Part shown: one piece after another, positions 9,693 to 19,540 of the stretch | Numbering within the stretch: position 1 is the stretch's first letter | Layout of the letters: each line of letters begins with the position of its first letter | From: Rhynchopus euleeides | Taxonomy: Eukaryota; Euglenozoa; Diplonemea; Diplonemida; Diplonemidae | Direction: 5' to 3' | NCBI GenBank assembly: GCA_963210315.1 | Contig: OY723243.1 | Coordinates: 558,001 to 622,000, forward strand | DNA length: 64,000 bases | Made by a program: the position numbers and the translations under genes | Notes under the pieces: model-generated | The model's input: only the letters and a program-made list of their open reading frames with translations | The model's database searches: none | Told to the model about the DNA's origin: nothing

Positions 9693-11477
9693 ATGGATGA
9701 TCAGAGTAGCGACGGGGGGAGTGCCCTCTGCTGTGATCTCTCCACGAAGTCAGAGTCGGAGAGTGAGGTGTCGGACCCGGAGTGGGAAGTGACGGATGAG
9801 AGCCTGGACAACATCAACTACAGTGGGAACAATACTGGGCCAACCTTGAAGTCTGTGGGTACGATGGGCCCCCTCGCACTGTTCGGCAGGTTCGTCACAG
9901 ATGATCTGCTGGGGGACATAGTGCAGCATACGAACCAGTACGCGACGAGAAAAGGGGTGGACCTCTCCCTGGACACCAGGCTCCTGAAGCGGTTCCTTGC
10001 CATCTTCCTTGGCATGGGGCTGTGTGACAAAGGTGACATGCGTGCATACTGGCAGACAGGAGAGACCCTCACCGCGACCCCTGGGTTTGGAGCCGCAATG
10101 GGGAGAGACCGATTCCTCTCCGTGCACCGCAACCTCGCGTTCGCAGGGGACCATGCCTACGGCAGTGAGACGTCGTCAGACAAGCTGGTGAAGGTCCGCG
10201 GCGTGCTGGAGAAGCTGGAGAAGCAGTGGTTGCTCCACTTCGTCCCTGACCGGCACATCAGCATAGACGAGACTATGGTGGCTCACCGGGGGCGTGTTCT
10301 CTTTAGAACTTATTCCCCCCTGAAAAGAACGAGGTATGGGATGAAGCTCTACCAAGCTGGGGATTCCCTGACTGGGTACTGCTTGAGCCAACAGGTCTAC
10401 ACCGGGAAATCTGCACCAGGAGTGAAGAAAACCGCTCTGCAGCAGATATCCATCCCATTCTTACAGAAGGGCCGTGTGTTTGCCTTTGACAATTTCTATT
10501 CAACCTACAACGCATTTGTTTGGTTTCTGAAGAAGGGATGCATGTGTGTTGGGACAGTGCGATCGAACCGGAAGGGCGTCCCACCGAATGACGGTGAAAA
10601 AACAGACCGGGGTGAGATGGAATTTTTCGTGTCTCAGCACAAGGTTCACTGCATCAAGTGGAAGGACAACAAAGATGCTGTGCTCTTCTCTACCCTTCCA
10701 TCATCTCTTCAAACCACAGACAAAGTCACAAGGTGGCTGAAAAAGGAGAGGTTGTTCACGGAATACGAGTCACCCAAACAAATCACGGAGTACAACAAGC
10801 ACATGGGTGCAGTCGATATATGTGATGCAGTCATCTCCCGTGTTCGCCGTACCATACAGTCCAGGAGGTGGACAATCAAAATATTCTTCCACACGTTTTA
10901 CCGCAGCCTTTACAACATGTGGATCATCTGGACGAAGTTTGGACCGGGAACGAAGGTTGCTGGTTCTTCATTCAGAATGTTTATCGACAAGCTCGTGGCC
11001 GAGCTCCTGGCCGACACACAACTGCAGCCCCCACCAACACCCAAGCGGAAGAGGTCAGCTTCCGCGGTGGCGGACCCATCCCATCCTTCAGCGGATCGTC
11101 TGACACTCAAGCACAAGCATTTTCTCGAGCGCGGAACCCCTCGGAATTGTGTTGTGCACAAGCAGGTCGTTAGAACGACCTACTCCTGCACCCACTGCGG
11201 AGTGCCCGTCTGCCCGGCACCGTGTTTTGCGTACTTCCACGAGAAACCCCACTACCAGGATGCATTTGATGACGATTCGAAGGAGAAGCAGCCTGCAAAA
11301 AAAGGCAAAGGAGAGGCAAAAAATAGCAGGGGGCAGGAGATCACGAAACCGATGGCTGTCGAGAATCGCACCCCTCCCACCGCCCCGCAGCCCCCCAACC
11401 CCTCCCCGACCCCCCCCAAAAAACCCCTCCCCACGACCCCCCCAGCCCTTCTGAGAGTAGAGGCAACAAATTATTGA
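9693..11477 (+). CDS. piggyBac transposase (DDE_Tnp_1_7), 594 aa
   Basis: Starting at the ATG at 9693 gives 594 residues, the usual size of this family. The N-terminus is acidic (SESESEVSDPEWEVTDES). The catalytic core has the three family aspartates in order: D192 in HISIDETMV, D266 in FAFDNFYST and D375 in HMGAVDICD, and the signature FRTYSPLKRTRYGMKLY. The C-terminal part has a cysteine/histidine-rich finger (TYSCTHCGVPVCPAPCF) typical of the piggyBac zinc-binding domain, then a Pro/Lys-rich tail. It would cut and paste DNA at TTAA sites in the nucleus. The frame is open throughout, so it may be active. A longer open frame extends upstream to 9531 but has no ATG there. Confidence 0.94.
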   Translation: MDDQSSDGGSALCCDLSTKSESESEVSDPEWEVTDESLDNINYSGNNTGPTLKSVGTMGPLALFGRFVTDDLLGDIVQHTNQYATRKGVDLSLDTRLLKRFLAIFLGMGLCDKGDMRAYWQTGETLTATPGFGAAMGRDRFLSVHRNLAFAGDHAYGSETSSDKLVKVRGVLEKLEKQWLLHFVPDRHISIDETMVAHRGRVLFRTYSPLKRTRYGMKLYQAGDSLTGYCLSQQVYTGKSAPGVKKTALQQISIPFLQKGRVFAFDNFYSTYNAFVWFLKKGCMCVGTVRSNRKGVPPNDGEKTDRGEMEFFVSQHKVHCIKWKDNKDAVLFSTLPSSLQTTDKVTRWLKKERLFTEYESPKQITEYNKHMGAVDICDAVISRVRRTIQSRRWTIKIFFHTFYRSLYNMWIIWTKFGPGTKVAGSSFRMFIDKLVAELLADTQLQPPPTPKRKRSASAVADPSHPSADRLTLKHKHFLERGTPRNCVVHKQVVRTTYSCTHCGVPVCPAPCFAYFHEKPHYQDAFDDDSKEKQPAKKGKGEAKNSRGQEITKPMAVENRTPPTAPQPPNPSPTPPKKPLPTTPPALLRVEATNY

Positions 11478-11625
11478 CAATTTTTGAAACTTTGCTACTC
11501 GTAAAAAGTTTTTCGACACTTCTTTTCAGTGTCATGCATTTTTTTGAAAACAGCGTGGCAGACAATAATTTGCATTGATAAGAGAAAATTCCCGATTACA
11601 CCATTTTATTTTAGGCCCTTAAGGG

Positions 11626-13695
11626 TTAAAATATGAAGCAAAAAAAACACTGTGCGGATGCAAATCTGAAAGAAGGAGGGAGGGGCGGAGGGCATTCGTC
11701 GATCTGCCCCCTTGCCCTGCCTGATGGTTCTTGCAACAAAAGGAACACCGCAGGCAACAAAACAGTAGTTTCGTGGCAAGCCTCTTCCCTCCCCAACTGC
11801 CCTCAAGGATGGAGAAGTGAAGAAAGGGGGGAGAAGAGACACAGCCTGCCCTAGCATCACAGCACCGCCACTCGACAGTGGCGAACCTGATCTGCCCGTG
11901 CCACTGCGCACACCTTACCGACCGTGCGTCAGCATGCAGTGCCAGTGGAAACACGGTTTTGCAGCTACAAAATAAGGCAATTTGTTGGGATTGTGCGGCA
12001 CAGACACGGGGCACATAAAATGCACACCCGGAACAGCCGTTGCCCTGCGAACGCACACCGAATCTCGTCTCTCCGGCATCATCCTGCTGCCACCTGCCAG
12101 AGTACTGCGACCCAGGCACGCACACACCACGAAGAATCCAAAAAAACAGCGGCCTCTCTCACCACCGGGGGCTCTGTCAGGAGCGCGGGCAAAACATATG
12201 CCGTTCAAATTCAGACGTCGCATCCCTGCTGCCCCTGCCCCTCCGCAGCAGGAAAAGAAATCAGCGCGGCCAAAAATGGATCCGAGGCAACCCGAGGGGT
12301 CGCGCGCTGCACACAGGCCACCCCCTCCTCTCCCGAAGAACAAACAAACAACCCCTGCAGAAGAGACACAGAAACACACACCACACACCATGCCGCACCT
12401 GCCGGCCTCAGCAAAGCGCTGCCCGCCCTACCCCCCTGCCCCGGACATGCAGGCAAAGCGAGGGCCGTGCCTTAGAGGCAGACCGCCGCTGTGTGCCCCT
12501 GTGTCATGGGCAGGGCTCAGGACGCGGTGGGTTCTTTTGCATCATTCTGCGTCACGCATGCACACACCCCTTTTTACAGTGGGCGTGTGCTGTTGTGTCG
12601 GGTGTTGATGGGATGGGGGACAGGGGATGGGGTGGGGGTAGGTGATGGGGGATATCACGGATACGCCGTTTGGGAAGGGGGAATCGGAGGAAACGAGAGG
12701 CGCACAACACACGATGGGCGATGGTTTTGGGCGGATCGAGTCTTTGCAGCATGCCTTCCCCATGCACACACAGGGCATGCGCAGGGCAGCTATCGGGAAT
12801 CCATTTCTTCAGTGCAGGGCACACACACAGAGAGCAGGCTCTGATACATGGCCTCCACTGCCTCCTCTCAGCATACTGCTGCAAACTGGTTGGGAGTCTC
12901 CCTGGGCGTTGGCGTGACATGGCCTGTTGACATGCGGTGACACAGCAGCGCTTTTCATCAATTTGGTTTGACCCATGCGCAGACTTCACCGCCGCCTGAC
13001 GGGCCCAATCCAGCACCCACGCAGCAGCAGCAGAGAGAGGAAAAGGGAACAGGAAAGGTGCAAGATATGGCGGCGCCCTACCAGAAGAGTGGGAGGAGAG
13101 GCTTGTCCCCTTTGGTATGTGGGAGAGCAGGGGTGACAAGCACGGGCCACACTCCAGTCAACTCTGGTGGGAGTGATTGGGTCTGGGTGTGGCCCTACCC
13201 AAAGGGTAAGGACGCCCTTTTTTTTTGCCGGAACGTGTTTTCTTCTCGGCCCATGTATGTGCCATCCAGGTGGGGGTGGCAAACAAAACAGCAGGAGCTT
13301 CGCCTTGCCTATCACAAAGCTTACGTGCCCTTGTGAGGGGCATGACAGTCCACCGAAATATCGCCAACGAGTAAGTGCGCCGATTGAAACAGGGGTAGAG
13401 TGGATGTGATGTGGAGGGAGGGGGAGAGGAGGGCAGGTTTGCATTCCATTCCATTCTGGCAGGCTGCCAGAACAGGTTCAGTTGTCCTTTTTGGGAAATG
13501 TATTCACGTGTGTGGGTGAAGTGGATGGTGGGGGAGGGGGGGGGGGGGGTGATGGGGGGAAGAAGAAGGGCAAGTGAAGGGGTGGGGGAGGTGTGGGGGT
13601 GTAGATAATGTAATACTATGCAAGGGGGGAAACGCGTAAAGCTGAGATCCCTTTCGTTGAATCAGAATGGGGGCAAAATGGCATCCCGCAGGGTA
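11626..13695. other. Intergenic region, no gene recognised
   Basis: A 2-kb stretch between the piggyBac insertion and the 3' end of the secreted repeat protein gene. It contains CA-rich low complexity (11980-12600), a 14-base G run at 13536-13549, and unique sequence. None of the open frames on either strand shows protein-like composition or a domain. Confidence 0.5.
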
Positions 13696-16600
13696 TCACA
13701 GCTTCGGGATCTTGTTCCCCCACGACGCCTTCATGCGGCGCCTGAACTCGGTGTAGATGGCGTCCTTGAATTCTGTGTAGGACAGCTTCACATTGAAGCC
13801 GTACTGCACACGCGTGTTGGCAACAGTCATGTCCACGGCGAAGGCGACAGCCGTTGCCGTGTTCGTCAGCGTGTTGGAGAAGGTCAGCGAGTGGATGCGC
13901 AGTGCGTTCTTCAGGGTCCCGTCCACAGCCTTGGTAAGGTCGCCGAAAGCATCCACCACGCCCTGTGCCACGTTCACCGTCGCCTGTGTCGCGGTCACTG
14001 TCCCCTTCGCTGCGTCCACAGAGCCCTGTGCGGCAGTGACGGCACCCTGCACAGTCTTCTTCACCGCTCGCAGCGTCTCCTCCGCGGCCTCGAGCGACCC
14101 CTTCAGCACACCGTACGCAGTCCAGCACGTCGCCACCGACCCGCACGTCCACGGCTTCTTCTTGCACTTCTTCTCCTTCTTCTTGCACGAGCTCTTCTTG
14201 CTGTCCACGTCATCAGACAGGTTGTCCACCGTGCGCTGTGCCCCGCCGATCTTGCTCGTTGCGTGGCTCTTTGCATCCTGCAGGTCCTTGTTCGCCGCGT
14301 CGAGGTCCGCCTTCGCATCCTGCAGATCCTTGTTGGCGGCATCCAGGTCCTTGTCCGCATCCCCCTTCAGGTCGTACAGGAAATCCGTCGCTGCCGTCAC
14401 CGTCGTCGAAATCACGTCCGCCTTCATCGTCCCGCTGACGGTGTTCTTGAACCCGCTCTGCCCCGGGCGCCCCTGCGTGTCCAGCGTCACCGCCACAGAC
14501 ATCCCCGACCCGATGGAGTAGGTGAAGCTCCCGAACACCTTGCTGTCCGACAGCTCTAGCAGCAGCGTTACGGTGCGCCCCAGGATCTTCGCACGCCCGT
14601 CGACCTTGAGGTGCTGCTTCGAGGGGGTGAGCGCCATCGAGAAGGACGGGCCCGAGTTCCCGTCCGCGCTCGTGATCTGGATGACGGACCAGTCGATTTT
14701 GTCCGCGACAAACGAGGCCTCCATCCCACCCGACGACACGCTGAAGGTGGCCTCGGCGATGCGCACCACCCCCCACAGCTCCAGGTCCTGCACGTCGATG
14801 TGGATGCCCGCCGGGATGGTCGCGCTCACGTCCGCAATCTGGATCACCACGGGGTTGACCGGGTCCGGGTTGAAGGAGGCGCTGAACTTATCAAGCGACA
14901 TGTCGGCAACCACCCCGCCCACGGGGCCCAGGCACGAGCTGCACTCCGCGATGTCGGTGATGATGCGCTTGAAGTCGAGGTTCAGGATCTCCCCCTTGAA
15001 CGCCGTCTTCATGAAATCCTGCAGGTCCGCCCCGAGCGCCACCGTCCCCGTCACACCCCCGATCTGCATCCCACCGATCAGCGCAAACTGCGACGGCAGC
15101 AGCGCGGGCGTGATGGTCATCTTCACACCCAGCGGGAACAGCACCTTCACCCCCGGGATCCCGAACGGCTTGCTCCACGGCTGCGGGGAGTCGACCGACA
15201 GTGCCACCGTCAGCGACCCCGTCGCCGACAGGCTGATGAAGCCCGCCGTCGTGAAGGTCTGCGCGTTGCCCCCGGACCCGACGGTGAAGTCGAGCACCAC
15301 GTTGAACCCAAACTCCGGCGGACCCGTCTTCACCACGAACGCCAGCGCCACCTCCTTCAGCACCACCTTGGGGGACCCAAGCGGGATGTTGCCCGCAAGC
15401 ATCACAAACACGTTCATCAGCGTCGTGGACTGGATGTCCGCCACGACCGTCAGCCCGGCTCCGCTCCCGCTCCCCTCGGCAGACGTGATCTGCGACTTCA
15501 GCGACGACGGGGCAATCGCCTTCACCGACTGCATCACCCCGCTGTCCGCCCCGAGAAACGCGGCCAGCGAGAAGCCCTGGCGCAGCTCCACCCCCTGGAT
15601 TGTCATCGCCGCCTTCGCCACGGAGAACCGCACGTACGTCGGCGCCAGCTGCTTCAGCACGTTCCCGACCACAGCAGGCATCCCCGACGGGGACGACACG
15701 GACGCTCCCGACGCCGTGAAGGCCATCCCGTAGTTCCAGGCAGACCCAGACTTCGCAACACCCACCGCCACGTCGAAGGCGAGCCCGAAGGCATTCCCGG
15801 ACGCCGTGAGCGACAGCGACCCGCCGAACGACACCTCAAGCCCCACGTTCCCGAGCGGCAGCGCCTCCAGCCCGTCGAATAGCCCAGGCGCCCCTGCGCC
15901 CAGCGAGCTCGCGAATGCCGACCCGCTGCCCTGCCACGCCGACGCAAACCCCCCAGGGCTGACCGCCTTGCCAGACAGGAGCCCGCCGCGCAGCGTGATG
16001 TCCGCCGCCTTCAGCGGCAGCGGGATGGACAGGTCCAGCTCGTAGTCCCCGAGGAAGGGCCCCTTGATCGACACCGTCTTCTTCCCAGCCGCATCGGAGG
16101 ACACCTGCACCGTGGGGGACGGCAGGGTGATGGACTTCCCGAAGAACGGGATCTTCAGCTCCGACAGCTGCCCGCTCACCGTCCATTCCTTCGTCGACCC
16201 CTGCCCGCACGGCTTCGAGAAGGACACCTCCAGCTCCATCGCAGGGATGCTGTACGGCAGGTTCGTCAGCGACACCATACCCGTCCCCTTGCAGTCCGTC
16301 CCGACCGTCGCTGACACCAGCACCTTGTCCGCATCGGTGTACGTCAGCGTCGCCTCCACAGACGACTCGCTCCCCGTCGTCACCGCAATCTCCGCAGACA
16401 GCCCCGCCGACGTCGTCGCCGTGATGGTCCCGGTCCACTTCCGCGAGCTCAGCGTCTCGTCCCCGCTCCCGGTTGCCGCAAGGGCCACAGTCATCCCGGT
16501 GAAGCGCGTCCCCGCAGGCCCGTTCCAGGACCCGGCGACAGACCCTGCCAGCTCCATCGCCCCCGTGCACTTGTGGTACGACACACCTGCGTTGAACACC

Positions 16601-18843
16601 AGGTCGTCTGCCCCCTTGAGGCGCAGCGTCGCCGTCCCGCTCCCCGTCGACGGGGTGTCGCAGCTGTTGACGTACTCAAGCCCGAAGGTGGACGACAGCA
16701 GCCCGTTGCTCGTCATGAAGAGGCTGGACAGCGACACCGTCTGCAGCTTCCCCCCGGCAAATGCCACAGATGCCTGCGACGACCCCCCGAAGAGGTTCGC
16801 CGACGCCGTCAGCGTCCCCTCCCACACAAGCGCCGACCCTGTGCTGGGCACCTTCCCCGTCAGCTCCACCACCGCGGACGACAGCGTCAGCGCCTCGAAC
16901 CCGACCTGCTGTGCCGTCCCGGTCACCGCGAACTTCACCGCCCCGGCCGTCGTGGCACACTTGTCGTAGTTCAGCGACGCGGTGAAGACGTGCGATGTCG
17001 CTGTCAGCGTCAGCTCCCCGTCCCCCGTCACCGTAGCGCACCCACCGCCACCGGCCGCGATCTCCACCTGCCCCGCAAAGGCCACCCCGTTCCCGGACAC
17101 CGCCACCGTCCCCGTCAGGGACGAAAACTTGTTGTCCGCGATGTCCGCCCGCAGCGTCACCGTGCTCCCCTCCAGCGTGCTCGCCCCCTCGAACGACCCG
17201 GTCCACGCCACCGACGCGTCCTGCCCCTGCAGCCGCCCCTGCAGCGCCACGTGCACGTCCGACAGGGTGAACCCGCTTGCCTCGAACGACGCCAGCTGCC
17301 CCGCCACATCCCACAGCGGCAGGTCCGCGTTGTCCGGCGTGTACGTGCTGACGTGCGTCACCTGCGCTGTGAAGGCCGGCAGCGACGACTCCGCGTCCGC
17401 CCCCACGAAGGCCAGCGACCCGCTCCCGGTCATCACACCGTCGGCCACGCTCAGCGACACCCCGCCGCTCACGGGCCCGATCGCCACAGACCCCTGCACA
17501 TCGAACGACGTGATCTTCGCCGCCGCACCGTCGAACGAGATGGCTGCCGACGCGCTGTTCCCCGTCCCCAGCTCCACCGTCCCGCGGATGCTGCCGGCCC
17601 ACGACACCACCCCATCCGCAGCCACAGCCGACGCCAGCTCCAGGTTCACGTCCTTGACCTCCACACCCGACACATCCAGTGCGTCGGTGGACACCACCGT
17701 GATGTCCCACTCCGCGGTCTTCCCGTCGGCCCCGCACCCGTCCTTCTGCGTGATCGTCCCCACCGCGCTCAGCCCCGCGCTCGGCACCGACACCGTCACC
17801 GACCCCGTGTTGGCCGACGTGCACCCGCCGGACGCGTACGCCACCGTCCCGTCCACGCTGAAGGCAGGCTTCGTCACCGCCACCTGCACCTCCAGAGCCT
17901 CCAGTGCCGTGGTGCTGAACTGCGCCGACACAGCCGACGCCACCGTGTCGAACACCGTCACCGACGCGGACAGCGACCCGCCCCACGCCACCGTCCCGGC
18001 GCCCGCGTGCTTTGCCGTCACCTCCACCGACAGCCCCTCGAGCGACAGCCCGTTCACGGACACGGCACTCGCAATCCCTGCCGCCACACGCACAAAGGGC
18101 GCTGCCCCCTCCGCCTCCGCCACAAACGCACACACGTCCACCGTGGCCGCACTCACCTGCAGGGCTGCGCTCACATCAGGGATGGACAGCTGCGGCAGCA
18201 CCGACAGGGTGTTGAAGGGGCACGACACCACCGCCCCCACGATGCTCTCGTCGAAGAAGGGCAGCCCCGCCTCCGTGTACGTCAGCCGCGACGGCAGGTC
18301 CATCCCCACTTCATCACCCAGGTCCGCAATGTCGACGTACAGCGTTGTGGACACAGCGTCGCCAGGCGATGCCTTCCCCACCGCGAACCCAAGCGACACA
18401 CCTGACGACGCCGCCGACCCGATCTTCCCCCCGACGAGCGTGCCTGCCCACTCAACATCCAGGCTGCCTTCCCCGGTCTGCCTCACGGCCAGCTCCGCCG
18501 TCAGCAGCGTCCCTTCCAGCGGAAGGTTGTCCGCCAGCTGCACCACCGACGCCGTGGCCGACACCTGCAGCGTCGCCACCCCACCGGCGCACACCATCGT
18601 GCCATCTGTCGACGGCGACGTCACAAACGGCGTCTTCCCGGTCAGCCCGCCCGAGACTGCGATCTCTCCGCTTGCCGCAGCCGCAGATCCCGTGTCCACG
18701 CAGCTACGGATGCTGGCCTCCAGGCTGGCATCCACAGTCACGCACACCTCGGCAAGCCCAGAGGTGGAGCAGGCCAGCGGTGCCCCAGACACTGCCCCTG
18801 CGAAGAGCAGGGCCAGCACGCCCATCATGTAAGCCCCGTGCAT
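13696..18843 (-). CDS. Large secreted repeat protein, 1715 aa, unknown family
   Basis: The ATG at 18843 gives a clear signal peptide (MHGAYMMGVLALLFAGAVSG) and lies 23 nt after a CTGCAG acceptor at 18867. Residues about 25-1000 are degenerate beta-rich repeats poor in Lys/Arg and rich in Ala, Ser, Thr, Val and Gly, with recurring phrases of the type VSWAGSIRGTVELG and LEGTLLTAEL, and occasional paired cysteines. The middle region continues as large beta-type domains. Near the C-terminus there is a helical segment with a repeated DLDAANKDLQDAK, a Lys/Cys-rich patch (SSCKKKEKKCKKK) and further AAKGTVTATQATV helical repeats. No transmembrane helix or GPI signal is evident, so it is probably secreted or wall/matrix-associated. 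No family is recognised. The gene is a single open exon of 5.1 kb. Confidence 0.8.
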   Translation of the reverse strand: MHGAYMMGVLALLFAGAVSGAPLACSTSGLAEVCVTVDASLEASIRSCVDTGSAAAASGEIAVSGGLTGKTPFVTSPSTDGTMVCAGGVATLQVSATASVVQLADNLPLEGTLLTAELAVRQTGEGSLDVEWAGTLVGGKIGSAASSGVSLGFAVGKASPGDAVSTTLYVDIADLGDEVGMDLPSRLTYTEAGLPFFDESIVGAVVSCPFNTLSVLPQLSIPDVSAALQVSAATVDVCAFVAEAEGAAPFVRVAAGIASAVSVNGLSLEGLSVEVTAKHAGAGTVAWGGSLSASVTVFDTVASAVSAQFSTTALEALEVQVAVTKPAFSVDGTVAYASGGCTSANTGSVTVSVPSAGLSAVGTITQKDGCGADGKTAEWDITVVSTDALDVSGVEVKDVNLELASAVAADGVVSWAGSIRGTVELGTGNSASAAISFDGAAAKITSFDVQGSVAIGPVSGGVSLSVADGVMTGSGSLAFVGADAESSLPAFTAQVTHVSTYTPDNADLPLWDVAGQLASFEASGFTLSDVHVALQGRLQGQDASVAWTGSFEGASTLEGSTVTLRADIADNKFSSLTGTVAVSGNGVAFAGQVEIAAGGGGCATVTGDGELTLTATSHVFTASLNYDKCATTAGAVKFAVTGTAQQVGFEALTLSSAVVELTGKVPSTGSALVWEGTLTASANLFGGSSQASVAFAGGKLQTVSLSSLFMTSNGLLSSTFGLEYVNSCDTPSTGSGTATLRLKGADDLVFNAGVSYHKCTGAMELAGSVAGSWNGPAGTRFTGMTVALAATGSGDETLSSRKWTGTITATTSAGLSAEIAVTTGSESSVEATLTYTDADKVLVSATVGTDCKGTGMVSLTNLPYSIPAMELEVSFSKPCGQGSTKEWTVSGQLSELKIPFFGKSITLPSPTVQVSSDAAGKKTVSIKGPFLGDYELDLSIPLPLKAADITLRGGLLSGKAVSPGGFASAWQGSGSAFASSLGAGAPGLFDGLEALPLGNVGLEVSFGGSLSLTASGNAFGLAFDVAVGVAKSGSAWNYGMAFTASGASVSSPSGMPAVVGNVLKQLAPTYVRFSVAKAAMTIQGVELRQGFSLAAFLGADSGVMQSVKAIAPSSLKSQITSAEGSGSGAGLTVVADIQSTTLMNVFVMLAGNIPLGSPKVVLKEVALAFVVKTGPPEFGFNVVLDFTVGSGGNAQTFTTAGFISLSATGSLTVALSVDSPQPWSKPFGIPGVKVLFPLGVKMTITPALLPSQFALIGGMQIGGVTGTVALGADLQDFMKTAFKGEILNLDFKRIITDIAECSSCLGPVGGVVADMSLDKFSASFNPDPVNPVVIQIADVSATIPAGIHIDVQDLELWGVVRIAEATFSVSSGGMEASFVADKIDWSVIQITSADGNSGPSFSMALTPSKQHLKVDGRAKILGRTVTLLLELSDSKVFGSFTYSIGSGMSVAVTLDTQGRPGQSGFKNTVSGTMKADVISTTVTAATDFLYDLKGDADKDLDAANKDLQDAKADLDAANKDLQDAKSHATSKIGGAQRTVDNLSDDVDSKKSSCKKKEKKCKKKPWTCGSVATCWTAYGVLKGSLEAAEETLRAVKKTVQGAVTAAQGSVDAAKGTVTATQATVNVAQGVVDAFGDLTKAVDGTLKNALRIHSLTFSNTLTNTATAVAFAVDMTVANTRVQYGFNVKLSYTEFKDAIYTEFRRRMKASWGNKIPKL

Positions 18844-19540
18844 TGTGCCAATACGGCAAGTCGGTTCTGCAGCGTGAGACAGTGGTGGGTGGGTGGGGGT
18901 GATGATGCCGACTGACGATGAAGCAGGCACTACAGAGGGCCTTGGGTGGCCTGTGGCGGTCAGGATGACAATGCCGGGAAGGGCGGGGGGGCTGCCGTCG
19001 GTCTCCGGGCTGCTTTATCGCATGGTTACGTGGGGGATGCTGTCGAGGTGGGTTGCTGCTGCCTGGCACCTGCGGGAGAACCCGCAAGTGATTCCAACAG
19101 CATCACGCCACCTCCCGCGCATTCTGGAAAGAACGGCGGTCCCGCCAACGGCGCTGCGTTACTGCCTTATTGCCGAGCAGCTTTTTAGACTTCGAGATTT
19201 ATCGCATTACCGCACCCTCATGCACCCCGCCAGATGGCATATATTGTATGGCTCGCAATTCTCGGAGCTGCCAGCCCCGACCTACCGCTGATGGATCAAC
19301 GCCTGTGTACATTTTCTGTTGGGCTCTTCGCAGAGTATCACACCACACACTCAACCTCAACAACACAACAGAGAGGGTGGGGCCCACACACACAGCGGAA
19401 GGCCTGCAAAATACAACCCCCCCCCTTCTCCCTCACTGCGCAAGGCACCTCCCCCGGGAGCGGTCCCACCCTCCACTACCTCCATGCTGTCTGGTTGGAT
19501 TTCTTGATGACCCCCCACCCCGTCCTCTCCCCCTTCTCTC
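18844..19540. other. Intergenic region between secreted protein and HECT genes
   Basis: About 700 bp. The side next to 18843 holds the pyrimidine tract and trans-splice acceptor of the secreted protein (AG at 18867-18868, C-rich tract to about 18900). The rest would include the 3' end of the HECT transcript. No RNA gene or reading frame stands out. Confidence 0.5.
18867..18900 (-). promoter_or_regulatory. Putative trans-splice acceptor for the 1715-aa protein gene
   Basis: On the minus strand a C-rich tract and CTCACGCTGCAG end at 18867, 23 nt before the ATG at 18843. An in-frame extension to 18930 would have to include this intron-like tract and is rejected on that basis. Confidence 0.7.

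Larger units (their letters stand above)
9053..11625 (+). mobile_element. piggyBac transposon, apparently intact
   Basis: TTAA target duplications flank the element at 9049-9052 and 11626-11629. The terminal inverted repeats begin CCCTTAAAGGCCTAAA on the left and CCCTTAAGGGCCTAAA on the right, one mismatch in 16. The single gene encodes a piggyBac transposase with all three catalytic aspartates. The left non-coding part has itself received a small C-family element (9076-9404). Total length is 2573 bp, about 2.24 kb without the nested element. Near-identical ends and an open transposase frame suggest a recent arrival. Confidence 0.93.

Noticed and set aside
12000-12600. CA-rich stretch as a possible CRISPR-like or satellite array
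   Set aside because: There is no regular unit length or conserved repeat; it is simple low complexity.
14522-18832. Long plus-strand open frames opposite the secreted repeat protein
   Set aside because: They are antisense shadows of a GC-rich repetitive coding sequence, with no domain or sensible composition.
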